Source: Erythrobacteraceae bacterium CCH12-C2 (GTDB taxonomy: Bacteria; Pseudomonadota; Alphaproteobacteria; Sphingomonadales; Sphingomonadaceae). Taken from it: a DNA stretch of 64,000 nucleotides. The stretch covers positions 124,001 to 188,000 of the forward strand of contig LSKF01000102.1 in the NCBI GenBank assembly GCA_001556995.1. The letters run 5' to 3'. Positions 34,803 to 45,824 of the stretch are shown in pieces (the stretch's first letter is position 1; each line of letters starts with the position of its first letter). The translations under genes were made by a program, and so were the position numbers. The notes under the pieces are model-generated. The model did not search any database and had not been told where the DNA came from. It saw only the letters and a program-made list of their open reading frames with translations.

Positions 34803-35950
34803 GCCGCCACCAGCGTATCGGCCACTAGCTCGGCCAGCAGCGCATCAAGCACCCCGCGCCCCGGCGGCAGCACGCCAATCCGCGCTCCCTCGGCCCAGAC
34901 CAGCCCAAGGTCCGCAAGGCGGGCGAGGGCCCCCTCATCCACCAACCCCGCGCGCGGCAGGCCAAAGCGGGCCGACAGCGCGGTGAGATCGACCCCCTCG
35001 GTGAGCCGTAGTCCCATCAGCAGCGCCTCGGCGGCCTGCTCGGATACGGTCAACGCCCGCGCCTCGGCGATCCCGTTGCCTTGTGCGGTGACTGCATGGA
35101 GAAAATTCTCGGGCTTCTTGTGCCGCACCGTCGCTTGCGCCGAGCGCCGCCCATGCGCGCCGGGGCCGATCCCGGCATAGTCCTGATAGCGCCAATAGGT
35201 AAGGTTGTGGCGGCTTTCCTCTCCGGGGCGCGCGTGGTTGCTCGTCTCGTAGGCGGGCAGGCCCGCTGCCTCGGTCAGCTCTTGCGTGATGTCGAACAAT
35301 TCCGCAGCGGCGTCGTCGTCCAGGGGCGTGAAGACGCCGCGCCGCACGTCCGTTGCAAAGCGCGTGCCGGGTTCGATGGTCAATTGGTAGAGCGAGAGGT
35401 GCCCGGTGCCGAAGCTGAGCGCGCGGGTCAGGCGGTCGCGCCATAGATCGGGCGTGTGGCCGGGAAGGGCATAGATCAGATCAAAGCTGACCCGCGCGAA
35501 GTGCGCCTGTGCGTTTTCCAGCGCCGTCAGCGCCTCATCCGCGCCGTGCAGTCGGCCGAGAAATCGCAACTCCTCATCGTCAAGCGATTGCACCCCCAGC
35601 GACACGCGGTTCACCCCCGCCGCTGCCAGTCCTGCAAAATTGGCCGCTTCGACCGAGGACGGGTTGGCTTCCAGCGTGATCTCGATCCCGTCGGCAAAGC
35701 GCCATAGGGCCTCCGCCTCAGCCAGCAGCGCGGCCACCAGTGCAGGCGGCATCAACGACGGCGTACCGCCGCCAAAGAAGATTGAGGTGAGGCTCTGTCC
35801 GCCCGCCACGGCTGCCTCGGCTCGCATGTCGGCGATCAGCGCCGCCTCCCACGCGGCCACGTCCACGCCCGCACGGACATGCGAGTTGAAGTCGCAATAG
35901 GGGCATTTCTTTGCGCAGAAGGGCCAGTGGATGTAGAGCGCGCGGGCCAT
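34799..35950 (-). CDS. hemW: Radical SAM haem chaperone HemW
   Basis: 383 residues. It carries the radical SAM [4Fe-4S] motif CAKKCPYCDF (Cys12, Cys16, Cys19) after the HemW start ALYIHWPF, FFGGGTPSLM, and EANPSSVEAANFAGLAAAG. HemW was once annotated as oxygen-independent coproporphyrinogen oxidase but functions in haem delivery. It is the third gene of the leftward rph-rdgB-hemW-xerC operon, 9 bp after rdgB. Confidence 0.93.
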   Translation of the reverse strand: MARALYIHWPFCAKKCPYCDFNSHVRAGVDVAAWEAALIADMRAEAAVAGGQSLTSIFFGGGTPSLMPPALVAALLAEAEALWRFADGIEITLEANPSSVEAANFAGLAAAGVNRVSLGVQSLDDEELRFLGRLHGADEALTALENAQAHFARVSFDLIYALPGHTPDLWRDRLTRALSFGTGHLSLYQLTIEPGTRFATDVRRGVFTPLDDDAAAELFDITQELTEAAGLPAYETSNHARPGEESRHNLTYWRYQDYAGIGPGAHGRRSAQATVRHKKPENFLHAVTAQGNGIAEARALTVSEQAAEALLMGLRLTEGVDLTALSARFGLPRAGLVDEGALARLADLGLVWAEGARIGVLPPGRGVLDALLAELVADTLVAA

Positions 35951-35959
35951 AGAGGCACC

Positions 35960-36589
35960 TTACCTGCCGAACTGCTCCGCGACCAGCTTGGCGAAGGCAT
36001 CGGCGCGGTGGCTGATGGCGTGCTTTTCCTCCGGCGCGATCTCGGCGAAGGTTTGGGTCCGCCCCGCAGGCACAAACACCGGATCATAGCCAAAGCCGAG
36101 AAGCCCCTGCGGCGGCCACGTCAAAGCGCCATCGCAGCGGCCCTCGTAGATTGCGTATTCGCCGTCAGGCCAGGCAATCGCGAGCACGCAGTGGAACGCG
36201 GCTGAGCGGTCAACATCCGCGCCCTTCTCGGCCAACATCCCCTCGACCTTGCCCATCGCCATGTACCAGTCGCGTCCCGTTGCGCCTTCGAACCACTGCC
36301 GCTCGGCCCAATCGGCTGTGTAGACGCCGGGGCGACCATCCAGCGCCGCCACTGACAGCCCGCTGTCATCCGCCAGCGCGGCGAGGCCCGAAGCCTCCGC
36401 CGCCGCGCGCGCCTTGATCAGCGCGTTCTGGGCAAAGTTGGTGCCGGTTTCAGCGGGCTCCGGCAGACCAAGCGATCCGGCCGAGATGCAGGATACGCCA
36501 TAGGGGTCGAGCAGTGCGCTGATCTCCTTGAGCTTGCCCGCATTATGCGTGGCAATCACCAGTGAGCCGGACCCGAGTCTTCGTGTCAT
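35960..36589 (-). CDS. rdgB: dITP/XTP pyrophosphatase (RdgB/HAM1)
   Basis: 209 residues. Hydrolyses ITP, dITP and XTP to monophosphates and thereby keeps deaminated purines out of nucleic acids. Conserved parts are [33 protein letters not shown] and the C-terminal [12 protein letters not shown]. Its start overlaps the rph stop by 4 bp (ATGA). Confidence 0.95.
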   Translation of the reverse strand: MTRRLGSGSLVIATHNAGKLKEISALLDPYGVSCISAGSLGLPEPAETGTNFAQNALIKARAAAEASGLAALADDSGLSVAALDGRPGVYTADWAERQWFEGATGRDWYMAMGKVEGMLAEKGADVDRSAAFHCVLAIAWPDGEYAIYEGRCDGALTWPPQGLLGFGYDPVFVPAGRTQTFAEIAPEEKHAISHRADAFAKLVAEQFGR

Positions 36590-37299
36590 TTCACCGCATC
36601 CAGCTGCGCTGCGAAAATCCGGTCTGCGCCGATCCGGGCCAAGCGCAACAGGCGCAGCAGCGCCTCCTCGTCATAGGTTGCGCCCTCGGCGGTGGCCTGT
36701 ACTTCGGCGATCTTGCCGCCCGACAGGAGCACGAAATTGCCGTCAGCCTCAGCGTTCGAATCCTCGTCGTAATCAAGGTCGAGTACGGGTGTGCCCTTGA
36801 AGATGCCGCAGGAAATGCCCGCCACCTGTGCCGAGATCGGATCATGCTTGATCTCGCCTGCGGCCATCAGGCCATTGACGGCCAGACGCAGCGCAATCCA
36901 CGCGCCCGAGATCGAAGCCGTGCGCGTGCCGCCATCGGCCTGGATCACGTCGCAATCGAGCGTGATTTGCCGCTCGCCCAGCTTTTGCAGATCCACCACA
37001 GCCCGCAAGGAGCGACCGATCAGTCGCTGGATTTCCTGCGTGCGGCCCGATTGCTTGCCCTTGGCCGCCTCGCGCTGGCCGCGGGTGTGGGTCGCGCGCG
37101 GGAGCATCGAATATTCCCCCGTCACCCAGCCTTCGCCCTTGCCGCGCATCCACGGCGGTACGCCCTTTTCGATGCTGGCGGTGCACAGCACCTTGGTATC
37201 GCCAAAGCCGATCAGGCACGAGCCTTCCGCGTGCTTGGTGAAGCCGGTTTCAATCGTGATGGCGCGCATTTCATCGGGCGCGCGTCCTGAAGGGCGCAT
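36586..37299 (-). CDS. rph: Ribonuclease PH
   Basis: 237 residues. Phosphorolytic 3'-5' exoribonuclease trimming tRNA 3' ends. It begins [14 protein letters not shown], the normal start of the family, and carries [39 protein letters not shown] (substrate region with catalytic and phosphate-binding residues) and [18 protein letters not shown]. The ATG at 37299 is chosen from this N-terminus; the frame is open upstream but that part lies in the divergent hrcA region. First gene of the leftward operon, divergent from hrcA. Confidence 0.96.
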   Translation of the reverse strand: MRPSGRAPDEMRAITIETGFTKHAEGSCLIGFGDTKVLCTASIEKGVPPWMRGKGEGWVTGEYSMLPRATHTRGQREAAKGKQSGRTQEIQRLIGRSLRAVVDLQKLGERQITLDCDVIQADGGTRTASISGAWIALRLAVNGLMAAGEIKHDPISAQVAGISCGIFKGTPVLDLDYDEDSNAEADGNFVLLSGGKIAEVQATAEGATYDEEALLRLLRLARIGADRIFAAQLDAVK

Positions 37300-37378
37300 G
37301 GGGGTCTCCGTTCGTGTGTTGCGGGCCATTAGGCGGGGCGGACTTGCCGCCGCAAGCGCAAAGACTAAGAATGCCCCC

Positions 37379-38422
37379 ATGGCATCGCTCCCCGTCACGG
37401 AATTGACCGCCCGCGCCCGCGAAATCTTTCGCCGGTTGGTGGAGGAGTATATCGAAAGCGGGCAGCCGGTGGGTTCCAAAACATTGGCGGCGGATGGCAC
37501 ATTGAACCTCTCGCCCGCGTCGATCCGATCGGTGCTGGCCGACCTTGAGATGGCGGGCCTGCTCGCCGCACCGCATATCAGCGCGGGGCGGATGCCGACC
37601 GATGCGGGCCTCAGGATCTTTGTCGACGGGATGATGCGCGTGGCCGAGCCCACGGCTCAAGAGCAGGCCGCAATTGAAGCACGTCTGGCCGAGGCCGGGC
37701 CGGTCGAGGCGGCGCTGCAACAGGCGAGCGCCATCCTCTCTGACCTGTCAGGCGCTGCGGGCATGGTGCTGGTCGCCCCGCGCGAACAAAAGCTCGCGCA
37801 GTTCAGCCTCGTCGATCTGGGCCAAGGCCGCGCGCTCGCTGTGCTGGTGGGCGAGGATGGCGGGGTGGAGAACCGCATTGTCACCCTTGGCGGCGCGATC
37901 AGTGCGAGCGCGCTCGACCGGGCGAGCAATTACATCACCGCACGCCTCGCTGGTCGCACACTCGCAGAAGCCGCGCAGGCGATGCGGGCCGAAATCAATG
38001 CCGGCAAGTCGCAGCTCGATGATGCAAGCCGCCATCTGGTCGTACAGGGGCTTGCGGTCTGGAGCGAGGATGCCACTGCGCGCCCCGTGCTCATCGTGCG
38101 CGGCGCGGCAAACCTGCTCGATGAGAGTGCGCTCGGCGATATCGAGCGGGTGCGCTGTCTGCTCGAAGACCTCGAAAACAAGCAGTCCATCGCCGAAGTG
38201 CTCGAAAGCGCGCGCATGGCCGAGGCGACGCGGATTTTTATCGGTAGCGAGAACCGGCTATTCGCTCTTTCGGGATCATCCGTGATCGCCTCACCCTACC
38301 GTGATCGCGAGGGCAAGGTGGTTGGCGTGCTGGGCGTGATCGGCCCGACCCGGTTGAATTACGCGCGGGTTGTCCCCATGGTGGATTTGACCGCCCGTTC
38401 GCTGGGCAAGCTCATCGCTTGA
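37379..38422 (+). CDS. hrcA: Heat-inducible transcription repressor HrcA
   Basis: 347 residues. Represses groESL-type operons by binding CIRCE and is itself kept active by GroE. The N-terminal winged helix contains [18 protein letters not shown] and [21 protein letters not shown]; the C-terminal domain ends with [18 protein letters not shown]. The ATG at 37379 begins [17 protein letters not shown] saw no CIRCE inverted repeat upstream, so its targets are probably elsewhere, as expected for alphaproteobacteria. grpE follows 17 bp downstream. Confidence 0.96.
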   Translation: MASLPVTELTARAREIFRRLVEEYIESGQPVGSKTLAADGTLNLSPASIRSVLADLEMAGLLAAPHISAGRMPTDAGLRIFVDGMMRVAEPTAQEQAAIEARLAEAGPVEAALQQASAILSDLSGAAGMVLVAPREQKLAQFSLVDLGQGRALAVLVGEDGGVENRIVTLGGAISASALDRASNYITARLAGRTLAEAAQAMRAEINAGKSQLDDASRHLVVQGLAVWSEDATARPVLIVRGAANLLDESALGDIERVRCLLEDLENKQSIAEVLESARMAEATRIFIGSENRLFALSGSSVIASPYRDREGKVVGVLGVIGPTRLNYARVVPMVDLTARSLGKLIA

Positions 38423-38439
38423 ATGGAAAGCCACACGAC

Positions 38440-39015
38440 ATGACCGAGAATGACAAGCCGCTGGATCAGGCGGTGGAAGACGAATTGAAGGGCGTGCCCG
38501 AAGACATGCGCGAGGACGCAAAGGCCGATGCGGGTGATTCGTTCGCAGAAGCGCTTGAATCCCTGCGCCGCGATCTGGAGGCGGCCAAGCAGGAAGTGCT
38601 CTACGCGCAGGCCGAAACGCAGAACGTGCGCCGCCGTCTGGAGCGTGAAAAGGACGAGGCGCGCGCCTATGCCGCGACCGGCTTTGCCCGCGATATTCTG
38701 AGCGTGGCCGATAATCTCGCCCGCGCGGTGCAGGCGATCCCGGAATCGCTGCGCGCCGATGACAGCATGAAGGGCCTCGTGATCGGGATCGAGGCGACCC
38801 AGCGCGAGCTGGAAAAGGTCTTTGCCAGCCATGGCATCACCCGGATTGCTGCGGTCGGCCTGCCGCTCGATCCCAACCAGCATCAGGCCATGCTGGAAGT
38901 GCCCACCACCGACCATGAACCGGGTACGGTGGTGTCGGAGATGGCGTCCGGATGGATGATCAAGGACCGCCTGCTGCGCGCCGCCATGGTGGCGGTGGCC
39001 AAGGCGCCAGAGTAA
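38440..39015 (+). CDS. grpE: Nucleotide exchange factor GrpE
   Basis: 191 residues. Releases ADP from DnaK. An acidic N-terminus and long dimerisation helix (ESLRRDLEAAKQEVLYAQAE) are followed by the beta-domain signature GIEATQRELEKVFASHGI and DPNQHQAMLEVP. The ATG at 38440 is preferred to an in-frame TTG at 38419 that is close to the hrcA stop. hrcA-grpE is a conserved pair; dnaK-dnaJ lie 1.2 kb downstream. Confidence 0.96.
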   Translation: MTENDKPLDQAVEDELKGVPEDMREDAKADAGDSFAEALESLRRDLEAAKQEVLYAQAETQNVRRRLEREKDEARAYAATGFARDILSVADNLARAVQAIPESLRADDSMKGLVIGIEATQRELEKVFASHGITRIAAVGLPLDPNQHQAMLEVPTTDHEPGTVVSEMASGWMIKDRLLRAAMVAVAKAPE

Positions 39016-39026
39016 GTCGGCCAGGG

Positions 39027-39533
39027 CTAGGCCTCAAACGGTAAGATCGTCTCGTAAAGAGCCAGCGGCGGAGCGCCCGTTATAGCGGCGCCCTGTCGCA
39101 GCATATAGGTATGGCGCACGATCTCGGCCTGCTGCTCGATCCCGTATTGCGCGAGGTGCCAGCCTGGCTTGATCGCGTAATCATAGCGGCACCAAGGGTG
39201 GCGGCGCGTGATCAGATACCACTCTCCTAGCGTCTGGGTCTGCCAGACATGGGTCATCTCGTGGATGAAATGGGCCTGTTGCGCGAGCGCTGCCTTGGCG
39301 AAGTCATCGCAGTAATGGCTGGCTGCTGGGTGGAAGTGAAGGTGACCTCTGGGGGCCATCGTTACCTTGCGCGGATGGAAGGGAAAGAACTTGCGCCGCC
39401 TGATCCGCACTGGCGTGTAATCAATCGCCTCGCCAAACACCGAACGGGCAAGGGCAATCTCACCTGCGGTCAGCGCACGCTCACCGCCAACCGGGCAGGG
39501 GGGAGGGGAGGCATCAGCCGCCACCCCTGCCAC
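39027..39533 (-). CDS. HExxH-motif protein, 'vgr related' sphingomonad family
   Basis: 168 residues, cytoplasmic by sequence. It contains the zinc-binding motif FIHEMTHVWQTQ (HEMTH), which resembles the metallopeptidase-like motif of DUF4157-type proteins, and conserved basic/aromatic blocks (RIRRRKFFPFHPRK and WCRYDYAIKPGWHLAQYG). Sphingomonad homologues are often annotated as 'vgr related protein' without functional proof; I see no type VI secretion genes here. A third zinc ligand could be the Glu in YGIEQQAEIV. It is convergent with grpE. Confidence 0.75.
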   Translation of the reverse strand: MAGVAADASPPPCPVGGERALTAGEIALARSVFGEAIDYTPVRIRRRKFFPFHPRKVTMAPRGHLHFHPAASHYCDDFAKAALAQQAHFIHEMTHVWQTQTLGEWYLITRRHPWCRYDYAIKPGWHLAQYGIEQQAEIVRHTYMLRQGAAITGAPPLALYETILPFEA

Positions 39534-39556
39534 ATCCAGCCCGGTCAGCGGCGCGT

Positions 39557-40069
39557 TCAGCGTTCTTCCCCGGCAGCGCGCACTTCGGCCTCGAACACCT
39601 GCGTCGCCCCGCCCGACATGGTCAGCGTGACCTTGACTGTGTCACCGGGCTTGAGGCTGGCGGGCGGTTCCATCGCCATTACGTGGAGCGCGCCGGGCTT
39701 GAATTCGACCTTGCTGCCCTTGGTCAGCGCCACAGGCAGGGCCTCCATCATCTGCACCTTGAAATCATATTCGCCGTAATCGTGCATCATGGTCATGCCT
39801 GCGCCTTCCACGTCAGCCTTGCGGATGGTTAGGCCCTGCTCGCCTTCGTAGGAAAGATCGAAATAGACCGCCGCCGGGTTGCCCGCGACGGGGGCCAGCA
39901 CAAGGCGGGCATTGGTGATGGTCATGCCGGGCACTTGCCCCGCCACGGCTTCAGCGGCGGGCGCTTCGGCTTCGCCGCCGCAGGCCGCAAGACCGAGGAT
40001 TGCGACCGCCATGCCGGCAGCCACCGCGCCCTTGGACAAACCTGTGAGCGGACCCTTGAAATGTTTCAC
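39557..40069 (-). CDS. PCu(A)C family periplasmic copper chaperone, lipoprotein
   Basis: 170 residues. The signal peptide ends in a lipobox (LGLAACGG). The copper-binding pattern is MTMMHDYGEYDFKVQMM followed by PGALHVMAM, i.e. His and Met ligands of the H(M)x10Mx21HxM motif. Such proteins deliver Cu(I) to the CuA centre of cytochrome oxidase, with Sco. A short Ala/Glu-rich linker after the lipid anchor (GGEAEAPAAEAV) gives flexibility. It is divergent from dnaK. Confidence 0.88.
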   Translation of the reverse strand: MKHFKGPLTGLSKGAVAAGMAVAILGLAACGGEAEAPAAEAVAGQVPGMTITNARLVLAPVAGNPAAVYFDLSYEGEQGLTIRKADVEGAGMTMMHDYGEYDFKVQMMEALPVALTKGSKVEFKPGALHVMAMEPPASLKPGDTVKVTLTMSGGATQVFEAEVRAAGEER

Positions 40070-40118
40070 TTGGCTAATCTCCCTTGTGGAATGGCCCGAA
40101 AACTAGGGCCTGCGACGT

Positions 40119-40146
40119 CTTGTGCCAAGCAAAACCGCTCCTATAT
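40119..40146 (+). promoter_or_regulatory. Possible heat-shock (sigma-32) promoter of dnaK
   Basis: CTTGTG at 40119-40124 and CTATAT at 40141-40146, 16 bp apart and preceded by CC in CTCCTATAT. This resembles the alphaproteobacterial sigma-32 pattern (CTTG near -35 and CCTATAT near -10). It lies 94 bp before the dnaK ATG, in the divergent gap to the copper chaperone gene. No CIRCE element is present here. Confidence 0.5.
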
Positions 40147-40239
40147 CGCGCCTACAAACGAGCCGCCAAAGCGCTCTGCCCATCCTGGGGGAGCCGACGG
40201 CAGCGGTGTCCAACAATTGTCCAGATGGATGGGAAAATT

Positions 40240-42159
<1,920 letters not shown>

Positions 42160-42250
42160 CACCCCGATGCCATCCCAAGCGTCGCTGATGGGTCCGGTCC
42201 CCCTTTCCGGCCTATCGGCGGCGACTGGCCACGGGGAATAGGTCAAGACC

Positions 42251-43396
42251 ATGTCCAGCGCCCAGCTCGATTACTACCAGACGCTCGAAGTCAGCCGCGA
42301 TGCCGATGGGGCCACGCTTAAAAGCGCCTATCGCAAGCTCGCGATGCAGTTCCACCCGGACCGCAATCCGGGCGACGCCACGTGCGAGGCGAAGTTCAAG
42401 GCGATCAACGAGGCCTATGACTGCCTCAAGGACCCGCAAAAGCGCGCGGCCTATGATCGCTATGGCCATCAGGCCTTCACCCAGGGAATGAACGGTGGTG
42501 GCGGCGGCGGTGGCTTCGGCGGCGGGCGGGGCGATTTTGCCGATATCGGCGATATCTTTGAAACGATCTTCGGCAGCGCCTTTGGCGGGGGCGGCGGCGC
42601 GCAGCGCCAGCAGAACCGGCGCGGCGCAGACTTGCGTTATGACATGCAGGTCACTCTCGAAGAGGCGTTCCACGGCAAGTCGACCGAGATCGAGATCGAA
42701 GTCTCGCAATCCTGTGACACCTGCGACGGATCAGGCGCGACCCCCGGCACCTCCGAACGCAAGTGCAACCTGTGTCAGGGTATGGGCAGCGTGCGCGCCA
42801 AGCAGGGCCTGTTCGTCATCGAACGCCCGTGCCCGACCTGCTCGGGTCGCGGCTCTGTGATCGAAAACCCCTGCCGCGCCTGCCGGGGCGAGGGCCGCGT
42901 CGACAAGGCGCAGACCCTCAAGGTCGATATCCCCGCAGGCGTCGACACTGGCACCCGCATTCGTCTGCCAGGGAAAGGCGAGGCCGGGCAACGCGGCGCG
43001 CCGGCGGGCGACCTCTACATCTTCCTCCACGTCCAGCCCCACGAAGTGTTCCAGCGCGAAGGCACCACCCTCGCCACCCGCGTTCCGGTGAGCTTCACCA
43101 CGGCGGCACTCGGCGGTTGTGTCGAAATCCCTGACCTTGATGGCTCGACCAATCGGCTCGAAATCCCGGTAGGTATCCAGTCGGGCAAGCAGCTGCGCAT
43201 CCGCGGGGCGGGCATGCCGGTGCTGCAAGGGCGCGGGCGAGGTGATCTTGTGGTCGAGATAGCGGTCGAGACCCCAACCAAACTTACGCGCCGCCAGAAG
43301 GAAATCTTGGAGGAATTCAAGGCCACCGAAACCGGCGACGAGTGCCCGGAAAGCCGCGGGTTCTTTAACAAGCTCAAGGATGTGTTCGGAGGCTGA
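42251..43396 (+). CDS. dnaJ: Co-chaperone DnaJ
   Basis: 381 residues, full-length class A DnaJ. The J domain has the HPD motif (35-37), then a Gly/Phe-rich linker, four zinc-binding repeats CDTCDGSG, CNLCQGMG, CPTCSGRG and CRACRGEG, and the C-terminal substrate domains. It lies 91 bp after dnaK in the same direction, the usual dnaKJ operon. Confidence 0.98.
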   Translation: MSSAQLDYYQTLEVSRDADGATLKSAYRKLAMQFHPDRNPGDATCEAKFKAINEAYDCLKDPQKRAAYDRYGHQAFTQGMNGGGGGGGFGGGRGDFADIGDIFETIFGSAFGGGGGAQRQQNRRGADLRYDMQVTLEEAFHGKSTEIEIEVSQSCDTCDGSGATPGTSERKCNLCQGMGSVRAKQGLFVIERPCPTCSGRGSVIENPCRACRGEGRVDKAQTLKVDIPAGVDTGTRIRLPGKGEAGQRGAPAGDLYIFLHVQPHEVFQREGTTLATRVPVSFTTAALGGCVEIPDLDGSTNRLEIPVGIQSGKQLRIRGAGMPVLQGRGRGDLVVEIAVETPTKLTRRQKEILEEFKATETGDECPESRGFFNKLKDVFGG

Positions 43397-43435
43397 TTGG
43401 ACGGCGCCCCGCGCTGACTTTGCGCCAGCCCAACG

Positions 43436-45751
43436 TTAACCCATGCGTTCGCGCACCTCGAGCCTGATCTGATCAAGCAGGCCGCGCTGGCAGCGTCCAG
43501 CCACTTCCTCTTCCTGCAGCACGGCAAGAAATACTGCACGCTTGGCCTCGATGAGCCGGCCTGGCGAGATCGCGCCTTGAATTGCCGAAGCCAGCAAATC
43601 GATCATCCGCTCCGCCCCGTGCAACCGGCCCCACAGGTAATCGTTCTCGCGGTAATCGCGGCTGAAGAACGCGCCGAAATTGTAAAACTCGATCCCCCGC
43701 AGCGTCGCCGCCGTGCCGCCCTCACGGATCGAGCGGGCGTCTTCCGGGGAGATACGGTCGATTTTGACCGGGTTATATTCGTCGATCCCCTCACGGCGTG
43801 ACAGCGGCAGGGTGGCGACGTCGTAGAAGGGAAAGCCGAGATAGGTCAGCAGCATCCGTCGCTTGAGGGTTTTGGGCATATCCTCCAGCGCGTCAATCAG
43901 CAGCTCCTCGGCAGCAAGATCGGTAGCCGGCAGGAGGCGCGTGGTGGCGAGGTAATCGAGCACCGCGCCGGGGGCCTGAACCCCCTTCGCCGCCAGCTCC
44001 GCAAAGCGCGGCGATTGCAGCACGTCTCCGTCGGCACGATGGTAGAGCGCAAGGATTCCGTACAGCTGGTCCCGCGCGCGATCGACCGCGTCAGCGGCGA
44101 TGTCCGGGTCAAGCTGCCAATCGCGCGCGAGCTTGCGGGCGAGCAGCTGCAGGCGGCGGATGCGAAAGCCGGTGTCGTGCGCGCGGAAGAAAGCGATGGC
44201 CGCCGGGGTTGCCCCACCGCTGGTATCGGTGAGCCGATCAAGCCCACGTGCCTCCAGTTCGCAGCGCAGAGCCTGCACCAACAGCGACGCGTCGGCCATC
44301 GACTGACCTGCTGCCTTGAGGGTCAGCCGCGCCAGTTGATCAAGGATGGCCTCGAACTTGGTGAGCGCGTAGGCCCCGAAGGCATAGCCCGCCCGCTCGG
44401 CCGCAGCCTGCTGCGCCTTGCTCCGCCAGCTGGCAAGGCGGTTGGGCGTAGGGCGATCGAGCAGGAAGGTGAAGCCGAACAGCTTTTCCACCGCGTGATC
44501 AATGTCGGGTTGAAGATCCATGACGATACGTTTGAGCCGCGCCGCTTCACGCGATTGCTGTTCGATCCGTTCCAGATCATCGCGGATGGGCTGCTCGCGC
44601 GGAATCGTCGAAAGCGAGCCGAAGATCGCACCAAAGAAACCGACCTCGCGGGCAAGGTTGCCTGGGGTTGGCCCACTGCCATCGGGGCGCGGGTCGAGAT
44701 AGACGAAGCGGCGGTCGACCTCGCGCTGAGCAGGGCGGCCATAGAGCGCGCTGAGCGCCGCGCCGAATGGAGCGTTGACCAGCACCGCCCCATCAATCAG
44801 TGCCACCCGGTCGAGCGTGCCCCGTTTGACGTGCGCGGGCATCACACGCTGGAGAAACCGCTCGCGCGTGACCCAGTGGTGCCTCTCTGTCGCAGCCAAA
44901 GCGTCGATTTCAGCGAGGGTAAGTGGCGGGAAGGCACCGGGGAAACTCGCGGTCGCGCGCGCGGCCAGCACCAATTCGAGCGTGTCGGCGAGCGGCTGCG
45001 GCGGATCATGGCCGACCGGTGCGCGAAAGCAGATCGGCAGGCGATGCTCGGTCTCATCGACCATGCCCGGCGAATTGAGATGGAGCGTTTCCGGGTGGCC
45101 GCGAAAATCGGTGACCGTGACCGCCAGATCAACCGGATGGCCGGGCGGGAGCAGAGGGATCCCGTCCCCCTCTGCCGCCATCTTGGCAAAGGCTTCATAA
45201 AGCATCGCGGAAAACCGCGCGCCCGAAAACGGCGGACTGAACCAGCGTCCGCGCACCAGGCGCGAAACCTTGCGCCGTACTTCCTCACGGGTTTCGGGCG
45301 ACACGGTCGCGCTCACGGCATTGCCGGGGCGGGAAAGGAACCACTCGGCGATTGGCTGGGCCCAGAGCTTGCCATAGCGCCAGAACGGCTCAGCATCGGG
45401 ATCGGTGAGTTTGCTGACATCGGCATTGGCGAGCCACAGATCGGTCAGCGGCTCCAAGCTGTGCCCTGAATGCAGCGCCTGAGCAAGGAACACCGCATTG
45501 ATTCCGCCCGCGCTCGCACCGGTCAGAATATCGGGCAGCACCCGCAGGCGCAGGCCATGTTCCTGCTCGATTACCCTGAGAAAATCGCGATAGGCCGCCG
45601 CCACACCTTCCAGCGGCACCGCAGCCGGGTTGTGGAAGGCGCGGCTGGCGCGGGCGAGGTGCCAGACCTCTTTGGTGATCCCGTGCATGTACACCGCAAG
45701 GCTGACGCCGCCGTAGCACACGAGGGCAAGGCGCAGTTCCTTCTGGCGCAT
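43436..45751 (-). CDS. Large patatin-like phospholipase
   Basis: 771 residues. The patatin domain at the N-terminus has the oxyanion region VCYGGVSLAVYMHG, nucleophile elbow GASAG (Ser80) and catalytic Asp in LIDGAVLVNAPFG. The C-terminal half is helical and fits the DUF3376-type patatin-related proteins found in actinobacteria and alphaproteobacteria. No signal peptide is present, so it likely acts on the cytoplasmic face of membranes. Its substrate is unknown. It is divergent from radA and convergent with dnaJ. Confidence 0.9.
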   Translation of the reverse strand: MRQKELRLALVCYGGVSLAVYMHGITKEVWHLARASRAFHNPAAVPLEGVAAAYRDFLRVIEQEHGLRLRVLPDILTGASAGGINAVFLAQALHSGHSLEPLTDLWLANADVSKLTDPDAEPFWRYGKLWAQPIAEWFLSRPGNAVSATVSPETREEVRRKVSRLVRGRWFSPPFSGARFSAMLYEAFAKMAAEGDGIPLLPPGHPVDLAVTVTDFRGHPETLHLNSPGMVDETEHRLPICFRAPVGHDPPQPLADTLELVLAARATASFPGAFPPLTLAEIDALAATERHHWVTRERFLQRVMPAHVKRGTLDRVALIDGAVLVNAPFGAALSALYGRPAQREVDRRFVYLDPRPDGSGPTPGNLAREVGFFGAIFGSLSTIPREQPIRDDLERIEQQSREAARLKRIVMDLQPDIDHAVEKLFGFTFLLDRPTPNRLASWRSKAQQAAAERAGYAFGAYALTKFEAILDQLARLTLKAAGQSMADASLLVQALRCELEARGLDRLTDTSGGATPAAIAFFRAHDTGFRIRRLQLLARKLARDWQLDPDIAADAVDRARDQLYGILALYHRADGDVLQSPRFAELAAKGVQAPGAVLDYLATTRLLPATDLAAEELLIDALEDMPKTLKRRMLLTYLGFPFYDVATLPLSRREGIDEYNPVKIDRISPEDARSIREGGTAATLRGIEFYNFGAFFSRDYRENDYLWGRLHGAERMIDLLASAIQGAISPGRLIEAKRAVFLAVLQEEEVAGRCQRGLLDQIRLEVRERMG

Positions 45752-45791
45752 GGCCGTACCCTAACGCGCATTCCGTCAGCAATGCAATTGC

Positions 45792-45806
45792 GTTCCGTGT
45801 CTGTTC
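45792..45806 (+). promoter_or_regulatory. LexA (SOS) box of radA
   Basis: GTTC-CGTGTCT-GTTC is an exact match to GTTC-N7-GTTC, the direct-repeat LexA box of alphaproteobacteria. It lies 18 bp before the radA ATG and about 40 bp from the divergent patatin gene start. This predicts DNA-damage induction of radA. Confidence 0.7.
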
Positions 45807-45824
45807 CGGTTAGAGCGCGCAGAT

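Noticed and set aside
37300..37378. CIRCE element before hrcA
   Set aside because: I looked for TTAGCACTC-N9-GAGTGCTAA in the rph-hrcA gap and in the dnaK leader and found nothing close.
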